A DNA stretch of 64,000 nucleotides from Parerythrobacter_A sp963761775 (GTDB lineage Bacteria; Pseudomonadota; Alphaproteobacteria; Sphingomonadales; Sphingomonadaceae): NCBI GenBank assembly GCA_963761775.1, contig CAVXIF010000001.1, forward strand, positions 62,001 to 126,000. The letters run 5' to 3'. The first letter of the stretch is position 1, and each line of letters begins with the position of its first letter. Positions 43,554 to 52,331 of the stretch are shown here, one piece after another. The notes under the pieces are model-generated. The model worked only from the letters and a program-made list of their open reading frames with translations, made no database searches and was not told the DNA's origin. The position numbers and the translations under genes are program-made.

Positions 43554-44156
43554 ATGGGTATCATGGAAATCATCGGCATCGCGGGCAGCGTCAGCCTGCT
43601 GGCGGGGTGGCGGCTGTATCTGAGCATTGTCGCCACCGGCCTCGCCATGCGGTTCGATGTGGTGCCCGTGCCGGAGCATCTTGCCAGCCTCGGCGCGCTG
43701 GAGAACCCGTGGGTCATCGGCATTGCCGCGCTGGCGGCAGTGGCGGAGTTTCTGGCGGACAAGGTGATGTGGTTCGACAGCGTTTGGGACACGGTGCACA
43801 CCTTCGTGCGGCCCGTCGGCGGGGCGTTGCTGGCGCTGGCGATTGTCGATCCGTCCGACCCGGCGGTGCAGGTCGTGGCCTTCGTGCTGGGCGGCGGTGC
43901 GGCGCTGACCGCGCATGGCGGCAAGGCGGCGACGCGGGGTGTGGTCAATGCAAGCCCCGAACCGGTCAGCAATGTTGCGGTTTCGACGGTGGAGGATGTG
44001 GCGAGCGCGGGCCTGTTGTGGGCTGCGTTCGAGTACCCTTATGCGGCGGGCGGCATCGCGCTCGCGCTGCTGGCGCTGGCCGTGTGGCTGCTGCTGACCG
44101 CGCGGCGCATCATACGGCGATTGTTGCGGCGGGAGGAAACTGTGCCGCCTGCCTAA
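43554..44156 (+). CDS. DUF4126 family membrane protein
   Basis: 200 residues, hydrophobic with about five helices. MGIMEIIGIAGSVSLLAGWR, NPWVIGIAALAAVAEFLADK, WFDSVWDTVHTFVRPVGGAL and the Gly/Ala-rich HGGKAATRGVVNASPEPVSN are typical of DUF4126, whose function is unknown. The ATG at 43554 follows AAGGGGGT. A truncated copy of its first codons lies 870 bases upstream, on the far side of the SET-domain gene. Convergent with the phaZ gene. Confidence 0.88.
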   Translation: MGIMEIIGIAGSVSLLAGWRLYLSIVATGLAMRFDVVPVPEHLASLGALENPWVIGIAALAAVAEFLADKVMWFDSVWDTVHTFVRPVGGALLALAIVDPSDPAVQVVAFVLGGGAALTAHGGKAATRGVVNASPEPVSNVAVSTVEDVASAGLLWAAFEYPYAAGGIALALLALAVWLLLTARRIIRRLLRREETVPPA

Positions 44157-44182
44157 CCGCCCCCTTCCGCCACTAGCAGCCG

Positions 44183-45443
44183 CTAGCCACCATGCTCCGC
44201 CATGAACGCATCGACGCGGGGCGCGACCTGCTTGCGCCAGCGGCTGCCGTTGAAGATGCCGTAATGGCCCGCCCCTTCGGCCAGCAGATACGCCTTTTTC
44301 GCCTCGTCCAGCCCGGTCGCCAGATTCAGCGCCGCCCTGGTCTGGCCGATGCCGGAAATGTCGTCGCGCTCGCCCTCCACGCACAGGATCGCGGTATCGG
44401 CGATGTCGCCCAGCTTCACGGTCGTGCCGCGATGTTCGAAGGTGCCTTCGGGGATGGAGTGGCGCTGGAACACCTCCTCCACCGTTTGCAGATAGAACTC
44501 CGCCGTCATGTCGCACACGCTGCGATATTCGTCGTAGAAATCCTTGGTCGCCTGCGCGCTTTCGACCGCTTCGGCATCGCCGTCGCCTGCATTCAGATGC
44601 TTGAACAGTTCGTAATGGCTCTGGATATGGCCATCCAGGTTCATGCTCATGAAGCTGAACAGTTGCAGGAAGCCGGGATAGACCCGCCGCCCCGCCCCCG
44701 CATATTGCAGCGGCACGGTGGCGATTACGGTATTGGCGAACCACTCGATCGGGCGCTGCATGGCCAGATCGTTGACCGTGGTGGGGCTTTCGCGCGTGTC
44801 GATGGGACCGCCCATCATGGTCAGGCTGTGGGGTCGCGCGCCGTGTTGCGGATGGTCGTCGCGGTTCATCAGCGCGGTGGCGGCAAGCGCGGGCACGCTG
44901 GGCTGGCACACCGCCATCATGTGCGCGCGGCGGCCTTCCGCGTCCTCGATATGCGCGAGAAAGCCGATGAGATAGTCTATGTAATCGTCGAGGTCGAAAT
45001 CGCCCTCGCTGGTCGGCACCGTCTTCGCATCGGCCCAGTCGGTGATATAGACGCGCGCGGTTTCCACCATGCGCTCCACCGTGCCACGCAACAGCGTAGC
45101 GTAATGCCCGCTCATCGGCGCGACGATCAGCAGGGTGGGCGCATCGCTCGGGCAAGCCGTTACGCACGAAGCGCTTGAGATTACCGAATGCGCGATTGAC
45201 GACGGTGGCTTCCTCCACCGTGTGCGCCGTGCCGTCCACTTCCACCGTATCGATGCCGAAGGCGGGCTTGTCATAGGTGGCGGTGGCGTGGGCGAACACT
45301 TCCAGCGCAGACGCCACGGGCGAGGCGAAGCCCGAATAGCCCATCGGCAGGGACGGGTTGGACAGCAGTTCCGCCCCGATACTGGCCATCGTGCTGGCGC
45401 TGTTGAGCCAGGTTTTCTGCAATTCGTAAGCGTTGTAGAGCAA
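44183..45443 (-). pseudogene. phaZ: intracellular polyhydroxyalkanoate depolymerase, frameshifted
   Basis: Mobilises stored PHB. The upstream frame gives LLYNAYELQKTWLNSASTMA and SIGAELLSNPSLPMGYSGFA, up to KRFVRNGLP. The downstream frame continues SDAPTLLIVAPMSGHYATLL, DWADAKTVPTSEGDFDLDDYI, HMMAVCQPSVPALAATALM (the VCQP segment holds the active-site cysteine in this family), PHSLTMMGGPIDTRESPT and AGHYGIFNGSRWR. The frames meet at a GGG run on the plus strand (45150-45152); one base fewer gives GLPSDAP. About 420 residues when joined, as expected. The start is inferred as TTG at 45443 because the family begins MLYNAYELQ; the nearby ATG is in the wrong frame. Confidence 0.9.
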
Positions 45444-45565
45444 GATTTTGCATCCCTGTTGCGTTGTTGGATGTTCCTTGCCGCCTGCACGGCTATTGTG
45501 CAACGCATCATTAGCGGTGGGCCGCACTGGTTTTCCCCTGCAACTCTGCTTATCTGCCATGCGAA

Positions 45566-47356
45566 ATGGATGCAGCCCCCCCTCCCGAAGACCCCCCCAA
45601 ACGCGCGCGTTCGCTGAAACCGCTGGCGATGGTGTGGCAGGCGGCGCGGGCCTATCCGCGCCAGGTATCGTTCGCGCTGGTCGCGCTGCTGATCTCCGCC
45701 GTCATTACCGCCGTCGCGCTGCCATCGGCGCTGAAGCTCATCATCGACCGGGGCTTCGGCGCGCAGGATGCCGAGGATATCGGGCGCTGGTTCCGCTATC
45801 TGCTGATGCTGGTGATGGTGCTGGGCGCGGCCACCGCGATCCGGTTCTACTTCGTCAGCTGGGTGGGCGAGCGGGTGGTTGCCGACATCCGTGCCCGCGT
45901 GCATCGCAACCTCTTGCGCCTGTCGCCCTCGTTCTTCGAAGAAAACAGCCCGCGCGAAATCAGCAGCCGGATGACATCGGACACCGCCATTATCGAGCAG
46001 GTTGTCGGCACCACGCTCAGCATTGCGCTGCGCAACGTCATCATGGCGGTGCTGGCGACGGGCTACCTGTTCTATCTCGCGCCGCAGCTGGCGATCTGGC
46101 TGCTGGTCGGCATCCCGCTGGTAATCGGTCCCATCGCGATTTTCGGCAAGCGGTTGCGCGATATCAGCCGCACCAGCCAGGACCGCGTCGCCGATGTCGG
46201 CGCGATGGTGGCCGAAGTGCTGGGCGCGATGAAGATCGTGCAGGCATTCGGCCAGGAACGGCGCGAGAGCAGCCGCTTCGTGCGCGCGGTGGAAAAGACG
46301 TTCGATGTGGCGAAGCGCCGCATCCTCATCCGTGCCGGCATGACCGCCATTCTCATCACGCTGATTACCGGCGGCATCACGCTGGTGCTGTGGCGTGGCG
46401 CGTTATTGGTGGTGGACGGCACGCTGACCGGCGGCACCATCGGCGCGTTCGTGTTCACCGGCCTGATTGCGGCGGGGGCCTTTGCCGCGCTGACCGAAGT
46501 GGTGGGCGACTTGCTGCGCGGGGCAGGCGCGGCCAGCCGGTTGCGCGAGCTGCTGGACGAGGAACCCGGCATCGCCTCGCCGTCGCGCCCCGTCGCCTTG
46601 CCCGATCCGCCGCGTGGCAGCCTGTCGTTTCGCGGGGTGACGTTCCATTACCCGAGCCGCCCCGAAACGCCCGCGCTGAAGGACTTCACGCTGGAAGTCG
46701 AACCGGGCGAGACGGTCGCGCTGGTCGGCCCGTCGGGCGCGGGTAAGTCCACCATCTTTCAGTTGGCCGAGCGGTTCTACGATCCGCAAGGTGGCAGCAT
46801 CCGTATCGACGGGGTGCCGCTGACCAGCGCGGACCCGGCGGAAATCCGGCAACGTATCGCGCTGGTGCCGCAGGACGGTGTGCTGTTCAGCGCCAGCGCG
46901 CGTGACAATCTGCGCTATGGCAACTGGCAGGCGGACGATGCCGCCATCCGCGCCGCTGCCCATGCTGCCCATGCCGAAGGCTTTCTCGACGCCTTGCCGC
47001 AAGGGTTTGACACGTTCCTTGGCGAAAGCGGCACGCGCCTGTCTGGCGGACAGCAGCAGCGCATCGCCATCGCCCGCGCGCTGTTGCGGGATGCGCCCAT
47101 CCTGCTGCTGGACGAAGCGACCAGCGCGCTGGACGCTGAAAGCGAGCGGCTGGTGCAGGATGCGCTGGACGTGCTGATGGCGCAGCGCACCACGCTGGTG
47201 ATCGCACACCGGCTGGCCACCGTGCGCGCGGCGAACCGCATCGTGGTGATGGATGGCGGGCGCATCGTGGAACAGGGCACACATACCGAACTGGCGGCGG
47301 CAGGCGGGCTGTATTCGCGGCTGGCCGACCTGCAATTTACCGGCGAGATTGCTTAG
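45566..47356 (+). CDS. ABC transporter, fused permease and ATPase (MsbA/LmrA-like exporter)
   Basis: 596 residues: an N-terminal membrane domain with six helices (about residues 30-320) followed by an ATPase domain. Walker A ALVGPSGAGKSTIFQL, Q-loop IALVPQDGVLFSASARDN, signature RLSGGQQQRIAIARALL, Walker B ILLLDEATSALD and the H-loop IAHRLATVRAANRIVVMD are all intact. The membrane segment includes FVSWVGERVVADIRARVHRN, typical of this half-transporter type, which works as a homodimer. Related sphingomonad genes are annotated as lipid or multidrug exporters; the substrate is not evident here. Divergent from phaZ. Not followed by a clear partner. Confidence 0.92.
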   Translation: MDAAPPPEDPPKRARSLKPLAMVWQAARAYPRQVSFALVALLISAVITAVALPSALKLIIDRGFGAQDAEDIGRWFRYLLMLVMVLGAATAIRFYFVSWVGERVVADIRARVHRNLLRLSPSFFEENSPREISSRMTSDTAIIEQVVGTTLSIALRNVIMAVLATGYLFYLAPQLAIWLLVGIPLVIGPIAIFGKRLRDISRTSQDRVADVGAMVAEVLGAMKIVQAFGQERRESSRFVRAVEKTFDVAKRRILIRAGMTAILITLITGGITLVLWRGALLVVDGTLTGGTIGAFVFTGLIAAGAFAALTEVVGDLLRGAGAASRLRELLDEEPGIASPSRPVALPDPPRGSLSFRGVTFHYPSRPETPALKDFTLEVEPGETVALVGPSGAGKSTIFQLAERFYDPQGGSIRIDGVPLTSADPAEIRQRIALVPQDGVLFSASARDNLRYGNWQADDAAIRAAAHAAHAEGFLDALPQGFDTFLGESGTRLSGGQQQRIAIARALLRDAPILLLDEATSALDAESERLVQDALDVLMAQRTTLVIAHRLATVRAANRIVVMDGGRIVEQGTHTELAAAGGLYSRLADLQFTGEIA

Positions 47357-47699
47357 GGCGGTGCGGATAAACCTGACCAGGTAGGCCTGTCCTACATCGC
47401 AGCGGTCCCCTATGCCCCGCCCCATGTGCTGCCCCATGTCCTGCCCCATGTCCTACGATTATCTGCCCAACCTGTGCCTGTTGGCCATGGCCACGGAACC
47501 ACCGATGGACTCGCCCAGCAAAGGTTACACGCCCGTGTCGGCAAAACGCCGCACAGCCCGCGCAAACCCGCGGTTGCGGTTGGTGCGCAATACGGCCTCG
47601 AAGTGTAACATGGCAGCGGGCACAGACGACCGCCTCATCCTGCGTTCAGCTACCGTGCCCCAGCCAAGTGGCTGACTTTCAAACAGGAACCCGACGAAT
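47357..47699. other. 343-base non-coding gap with a 12-bp tandem repeat
   Basis: Separates the ABC exporter from the M13 peptidase, both on the plus strand. It contains three 12-base repeats (listed separately) and should hold the peptidase promoter. Short frames crossing it encode Cys/Pro/Met-rich peptides that come from the repeats and are not credible genes. Confidence 0.55.
47419..47454. repeat. 12-bp tandem repeat, three copies
   Basis: Three units of GCCCCATGTCCT or a one-base variant at 47419, 47431 and 47443, between the ABC exporter and M13 peptidase genes. Confidence 0.75.
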
Positions 47700-49884
47700 A
47701 TGATCGCACGTCTACTGCTTACCGCCAGCCTGGCCGCTGTGGCCGCTCCAGCCCTGGCCGCCCCCGCTTCGGTAAATAGCGATGCAGGGCACGATCATGG
47801 CACCGACTGGCTTGTCGAGGACGACGCCGCTTCCGATGCAATGGAGATTGATACGCCCACGATGAGCTTCGGCGAATGGGGCGTCGATCCCGCCGGGCTG
47901 GACCCGTCCATCGCGCCGGGCGACGACTTCTTCGCCCACGTCAACGCCAAATGGCTGGCGGCCAACCCGCTGCCGCCCGAATTCAGCCGCTTCGGCGCGT
48001 TCAACCTGCTTCGCGAGAAATCGACCAGCGACGTGAAGGCTGTGGTCGACGAGCTGGCACAGCGCGAAGCCACGCTGGGCGCGGACGAGAAGCGTATCGT
48101 CGATGCCTACAACGCCTTTGCCGACACCGATGCCATCGAGGCCAATGGACTGGCGCAGGCGCAGCCTTATCTCGACAGGATCGCGGGTGCGGAAACGCTG
48201 GCCGAGCTGGTCACGCTATGGTCGCAGCCCGGAATGCCGTCGCCGCTGGGCGGGTTCGTGACCGTCGACCAGAAGGAGCCGGACCGTTACACCGTCTATG
48301 TCGCTTCGGGCGGGCTGGGCCTGCCGGATCGCGACTACTATTTCGACGACACCGAAAAGGGTGTCGATATCCAGCAGAAGTACCGCGAATATCTCGCCTT
48401 CCTGCTGAAAGAGAACGGCGACGCCGACGCCGGTCGAAACGGCGCAGGCGGTGTATGATTTCGAAGACCGCATCGCCCGCACCATCGCCTGGGACCGCAC
48501 GACCCGGCGCAATCGCGACCTGACCTATAACGCGGTAACGCCCGAAGAGCTGAGCGCGCTGGCCGATACCTTCCCCATCGCCGCAATGGTGACGGCCAGC
48601 GGCTTTGCCGACACCGACCGCTTCGTCGTCTACGACATGCCGCCGACTGCCGAACGCGCCGCCGAGCTGGCGCTGGACGAGGACACGTTGGCCAAGATCG
48701 GCGCGGGCACGCCCGGCATGTTCGCGCTGCTCGCCGAAACGCCGATGGAGGTGCTGCGTGCCTGGACGGTGAAGGAGTTTCTGGAAAACAACGCCTCGGT
48801 CCTGCCCGCCCGGTTCGACGCGGCGGACTTCGCCTTCTACGGCAAGCTGCTGCGCGGACAGCAGGAACAGCGCCCGCGCTGGAAACGCGCAATCGATGAA
48901 ACGGAAGGTGCCTTGGGCGAAGTGCTCGGTGCGGCCTATGCCGCGCGCTACTTCCCGCCCGAAAACAAGGCCGCGATGGAAGATCTGGTCGCCAATCTGC
49001 GCCTCGCCATGGGGCAAAGCATCGACGAGATCGACTGGATGGGCGAGGAAACCAAGGCCGAGGCGATGGCCAAGCTCGACAGCTTCGATCCCAAGATCGG
49101 CTATCGCGACAATCTGGATACCTATCCCGGCCTGACGATCACCGGCGACAATCCGCTGGCCAATCGCATGGCGTCCGCCGCGTGGGAACGCGCGGACAAC
49201 CTGGCCAAGCTGGGCCAGCCTATCGACCGCACCGAATGGGGCATGCTGCCGCAGACCGTGAACGCCTATTACAATGCCACGAAGAACGAGATCGTGTTCC
49301 CGGCGGGCATCTTGCAACAGCCGTTCTTCGGCCTGACGGCGGATGCGGCGGTGAATTATGGCGCCATCGGCGGGGTGATCGGGCACGAGATCGGCCACGG
49401 TTTCGACGACCAGGGCAGCAAGTCCGACGCCAAGGGGCAGCTGCGCAACTGGTGGACAGACGCCGACCGCGCCGCCTTCGACGAGCGCGGCGATGCGCTG
49501 GTGGCCCAATATGGCAGCTATTGCCCGCTCGACGATGGCGAAACCTGTCTGAACGGGCGTCTGACGCTGGGCGAGAATATCGGCGATATCGGTGGGCTAA
49601 GCCTGGCCTATCGCGCCTACAAGCTGTCGCTCGACGGCAAGGAAGACAAGGTGATCGACGGGCTTACCGGCGACCAGCGGTTCTTCCTGGCATGGGCGCA
49701 GATATGGCGCAGCCAGCAGACCGAAGAGAATGTGCGCCAGCGTCTGCGCACCGGCCCGCACAGTCTCGAGGAGTTCCGCGTCAACGGCGTCGTGCGCAAT
49801 ATGGATGCGTGGTACGAGGCGTTTGGCGTGACGCCGGACAATGCGCTGTATCTCCCGCCGGAAGAGCGGGTTGTGATTTGGTAG
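47700..49884 (+). pseudogene. M13 family metallopeptidase (neprilysin/PepO type), frameshifted
   Basis: Exported zinc endopeptidase. The first frame runs from the ATG at 47700: signal peptide ending PALAAPASV, WGVDPAGLDPSIAPGDDFFA, VNAKWLAANPLPPEFSRFGAF, to EYLAFLLKENGDADA. The second frame picks up at VETAQAVYDFEDRIARTIAW and carries VNAYYNATKNEIVFPAGILQ, the zinc-binding VIGHEIGHGFDDQG (HExxH), GENIGDIGGLSLAYRAY with the third ligand, and the C-terminal VRNMDAWYEAFGV, as in M13. The frames meet at a GG pair (48432-48433), where one base fewer joins them. About 727 residues when joined, normal for the family. Either sequence error or recent inactivation. Confidence 0.9.
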
Positions 49885-49938
49885 GGTATCGGCTGGTAAC
49901 GTTGACAATAGCGGCACGGTGTCCATGAGGCGCGTCTT

Positions 49939-50745
49939 ATGGACACCATGCTCACCGCCATCCTGCTCGGCATCCTCGAAGGACTGACCGAATTCCTGCC
50001 GGTATCCTCCACCGGCCACCTGATCCTTGCACAGTCGGTGTTCGGATACGATCCCGAACAATGGCGGCAATTCAACATCGTCATCCAGCTGGGGGCGATT
50101 TTGGCAGTGGTGGTCAGTTACTGGTCCACCTTCTGGGGCATGGGCATGGGCCTGTTGCGGCGCGAGGACGAGGCGATCCGCTTTACGCGCAACATCCTGC
50201 TGGGCTTCATGCCCGCCGCCGTAATCGGCCTGTTCGCCAAGGATGCCATCGACGTGCTGCTGACCAGCCCGATGGTGGTGGCCGTTGCGCTGGTGGTCGG
50301 CGGGGTGGCGATCCTGGTGCTGGAAAAGGCCATTCCGGTGCGCGAGGATACCGGTGTCGCGGCCTTGAGCTGGCGCATGGCGATCGGCGTCGGGCTGGTC
50401 CAATGCCTCGCCATGATCCCCGGTACCAGCCGTTCGGGCGCAACCATCATGGGCGCGCTGGCGATGGGTGTGGGGCGCAAGACGGCGGCGGAGTTCAGCT
50501 TCTTCCTCGCTGTGCCGACCATGCTGGGTGCGGCGACGGTCAAGATTCTGGATGAACCCGCGCTGCTGGCGGGAGAGGCGACCATCGGCTGGACCGAAAT
50601 CGCGCTCGGCTTCACGGCAGCGTTCCTCGTGGCGCTGGCGGTGATCCGGGCCTTCGTCGCCTATGTCAGCCGCCACGGCTTCGCACCGTTCGCCTGGTAT
50701 CGCATCGTCGTCGGGCTGGCGGCTATCGCCTGGTTTACGCTGTGA
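49939..50745 (+). CDS. uppP: undecaprenyl-diphosphate phosphatase
   Basis: Recycles undecaprenyl diphosphate to the lipid carrier used for peptidoglycan and polysaccharides; confers bacitracin resistance. 268 residues, eight hydrophobic helices. The two conserved motifs of BacA are present: EGLTEFLPVSSTGHLILA (residues 14-31) and PGTSRSGATIMGALAMG, together with FRWYRIVVG-like C-terminal segment (FAWYRIVVGLAAIAWF). Start ATG at 49939; the ATG at 49948 is also possible. Stands alone. Confidence 0.95.
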   Translation: MDTMLTAILLGILEGLTEFLPVSSTGHLILAQSVFGYDPEQWRQFNIVIQLGAILAVVVSYWSTFWGMGMGLLRREDEAIRFTRNILLGFMPAAVIGLFAKDAIDVLLTSPMVVAVALVVGGVAILVLEKAIPVREDTGVAALSWRMAIGVGLVQCLAMIPGTSRSGATIMGALAMGVGRKTAAEFSFFLAVPTMLGAATVKILDEPALLAGEATIGWTEIALGFTAAFLVALAVIRAFVAYVSRHGFAPFAWYRIVVGLAAIAWFTL

Positions 50746-50867
50746 CGGTTTGGCAACATTACTGTGCCGAATTGTGACAGGATAAAGGCAAAATTCGGTT
50801 GGCGTGGAACCCGTTGGATAGCGAAGACGTTACGACACCATGACAACGGACCTGACACGCTAGCCAT

Positions 50868-51122
50868 ATGGGCTATGTACTGCTCCTCGCTCTGGGCGCG
50901 ACGCTGGGCTGGTTCCATGCCAGCGCGCTGTTTGCCAACCCGAAAGACAGCGTCGGCTGGCATCTGACATTCGGCATTGTTGGCGCCCTCGTTGGCGGCA
51001 TCGCTATCGACGGGTTCATGCTGGCACATGGCATTACGGCACAGGCGGTTCTCATTGCCTTGTTAAGCGCTACTGTGGTGCTTGGCGGTTTTCATCTTAC
51101 CAGCCGCACTTTGGTGCGCTAG
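50868..51122 (+). CDS. small integral membrane protein, unknown function
   Basis: 84 residues with three hydrophobic helices (about residues 2-22, 32-52 and 58-78) separated by short polar turns (ANPKDSVGWH in the first loop). ATG at 50868. No family recognised. Follows uppP by about 120 bases on the same strand and precedes a small lipoprotein gene. Confidence 0.55.
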   Translation: MGYVLLLALGATLGWFHASALFANPKDSVGWHLTFGIVGALVGGIAIDGFMLAHGITAQAVLIALLSATVVLGGFHLTSRTLVR

Positions 51123-51206
51123 AAGCCTCCGCTTACAGATTCGACAAGCTTTGACGAGTGGGCATTCCGGAATGGTCCGGTGCCCGTAACACCAAGGGGA
51201 ATACCA

Positions 51207-51464
51207 ATGAAATTCATGTCCAAGAGCACGTTCGCTGTTTCCGTCGCCGCCCTTACGCTCGGCCTCGCCGCATGTGACGGCCCACAGGAAAATGCGATGG
51301 AAGACGCCGGCGAACAGAACGCCGAAATGGTCGACGAGCAGGTTGAAGCCATGGAAGATGCCGGCCAGATCACCGAAGGTCAGGAAGATGCCATGACCGA
51401 GCAGGCCGAAGAAAAGGCCGACGCCATGGAAGAGCAAGGCGAAGCCATGGACGAAGCGATGTAA
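51207..51464 (+). CDS. small lipoprotein with Met/Glu-rich helical repeats
   Basis: About 85 residues. Signal peptide with lipobox LGLAACD near residue 22, then a mature part composed almost only of Glu, Asp, Ala, Met and Gln with recurring AMEDAGE, DAMTEQAEE and AMEEQGEAMDEAM units, which suggests one long acidic amphipathic helix. ATG at 51207 follows AAGGGGA. Strong terminator right after the stop, so it is probably a short monocistronic, well-expressed transcript. Lipid-anchored acidic helices of this kind are seen in envelope stress or periplasm-spanning proteins, but no family is recognised. Confidence 0.75.
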   Translation: MKFMSKSTFAVSVAALTLGLAACDGPQENAMEDAGEQNAEMVDEQVEAMEDAGQITEGQEDAMTEQAEEKADAMEEQGEAMDEAM

Positions 51465-51487
51465 GCTTCGCTTCTTCAAGCGATTTG

Positions 51488-51523
51488 AAAACCGGCCCGG
51501 AAGCGATTCCGGGCCGGTTTTTT
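51488..51523 (+). terminator. intrinsic terminator after the small lipoprotein gene
   Basis: A perfect 15-base-pair stem (51488-51502 with 51507-51521) closes a GCGA tetraloop and runs into a T tract ending about 51523. Located about 24 bases after the lipoprotein stop. Confidence 0.93.
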
Positions 51524-51560
51524 ATTGGCGAACGCGATATTGCCGGCCAGACTGTCGGCC

Positions 51561-52331
51561 ATGAAACGCAAAGAATATGAACGCGCGCTCGAACCGATGC
51601 AGCGCGAACTGGTCGGCATGGCCCGCTGGGCACGCACTACCGGCCAACGTATCTGCATCCTGTTCGAAGGACGCGATACGGCAGGCAAGGGTGGCGCGAT
51701 CAGCGCGGTGGCCCGCCGCCTCAACCCGCGCCAGTGTCGCACCGTAGCGCTTGCCTCCCCCAGCGAGCGCGAACAGACCCAGTGGTATTTCCAGCGCTAT
51801 GCCGCGCACCTGCCTGCCGCGGGGGAAATCGTGCTGTTCGACCGCAGCTGGTACAACCGCGCCGGGGTCGAGCAGGTGATGGGCTTCGCCAGCCCGGAAG
51901 AGGTATCGCAGTTCCTCGCCAAGGTTCCGGTGTTCGAGAACATGCTGGTAGACGACGGCATCCTGCTGTTCAAATACTGGCTGACCACCGACCAGGCGCA
52001 GCAGGAGGAACGGCTGCGCGAGCGGCACGACGATCCGCTGAAGCGCTGGAAACTGTCGCCGATCGATCTTGCCGCGCGCGAGAAATACGACGCCTATACC
52101 CAGGCGCGCGAAACCATGTTGGCCGCGACGCACACCGAACATGCTCCGTGGACGCTGGTGGACTTCAACGACCAGAAGCACGGGCGGCTGACGCTGGTGC
52201 GCGACTTGCTGGACCGGCTGCCCGACACGCATATCGACCCGCCGCCGGTCGATTTCGCCCCACTGCCAGATAAACCGCAGCGCGAACACTACGGCGTGCT
52301 GAAGCCGATTGCGCCGTTCGCGCTCGACTAG
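51561..52331 (+). CDS. ppk2: polyphosphate kinase 2 family protein
   Basis: Uses polyphosphate to phosphorylate nucleotides or the reverse. 256 residues from the ATG at 51561 (MKRKEYERALEPMQ). Walker A FEGRDTAGKGGAI (residues 35-47), lid residues RTVALASPSEREQTQWYFQR, Walker B LFDRSWYNRAGVEQVMGF, and DDPLKRWKLSPIDLAAREKY match the short PPK2 form. The upstream frame overlaps a terminator, so the ATG at 51561 is preferred. Converges with a thiolase gene (four-base overlap of stops). Confidence 0.92.
   Translation: MKRKEYERALEPMQRELVGMARWARTTGQRICILFEGRDTAGKGGAISAVARRLNPRQCRTVALASPSEREQTQWYFQRYAAHLPAAGEIVLFDRSWYNRAGVEQVMGFASPEEVSQFLAKVPVFENMLVDDGILLFKYWLTTDQAQQEERLRERHDDPLKRWKLSPIDLAAREKYDAYTQARETMLAATHTEHAPWTLVDFNDQKHGRLTLVRDLLDRLPDTHIDPPPVDFAPLPDKPQREHYGVLKPIAPFALD

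Noticed and set aside
45271..45453. ATG-started frame near the beginning of phaZ
   Set aside because: The ATG is out of frame with the conserved LYNAYELQ start, so the protein it gives is not PhaZ-like.
47412..47675. Small Cys/Met/Pro-rich frame before the M13 peptidase
   Set aside because: Its distinctive start comes from the 12-bp tandem repeats; nothing else supports a gene.
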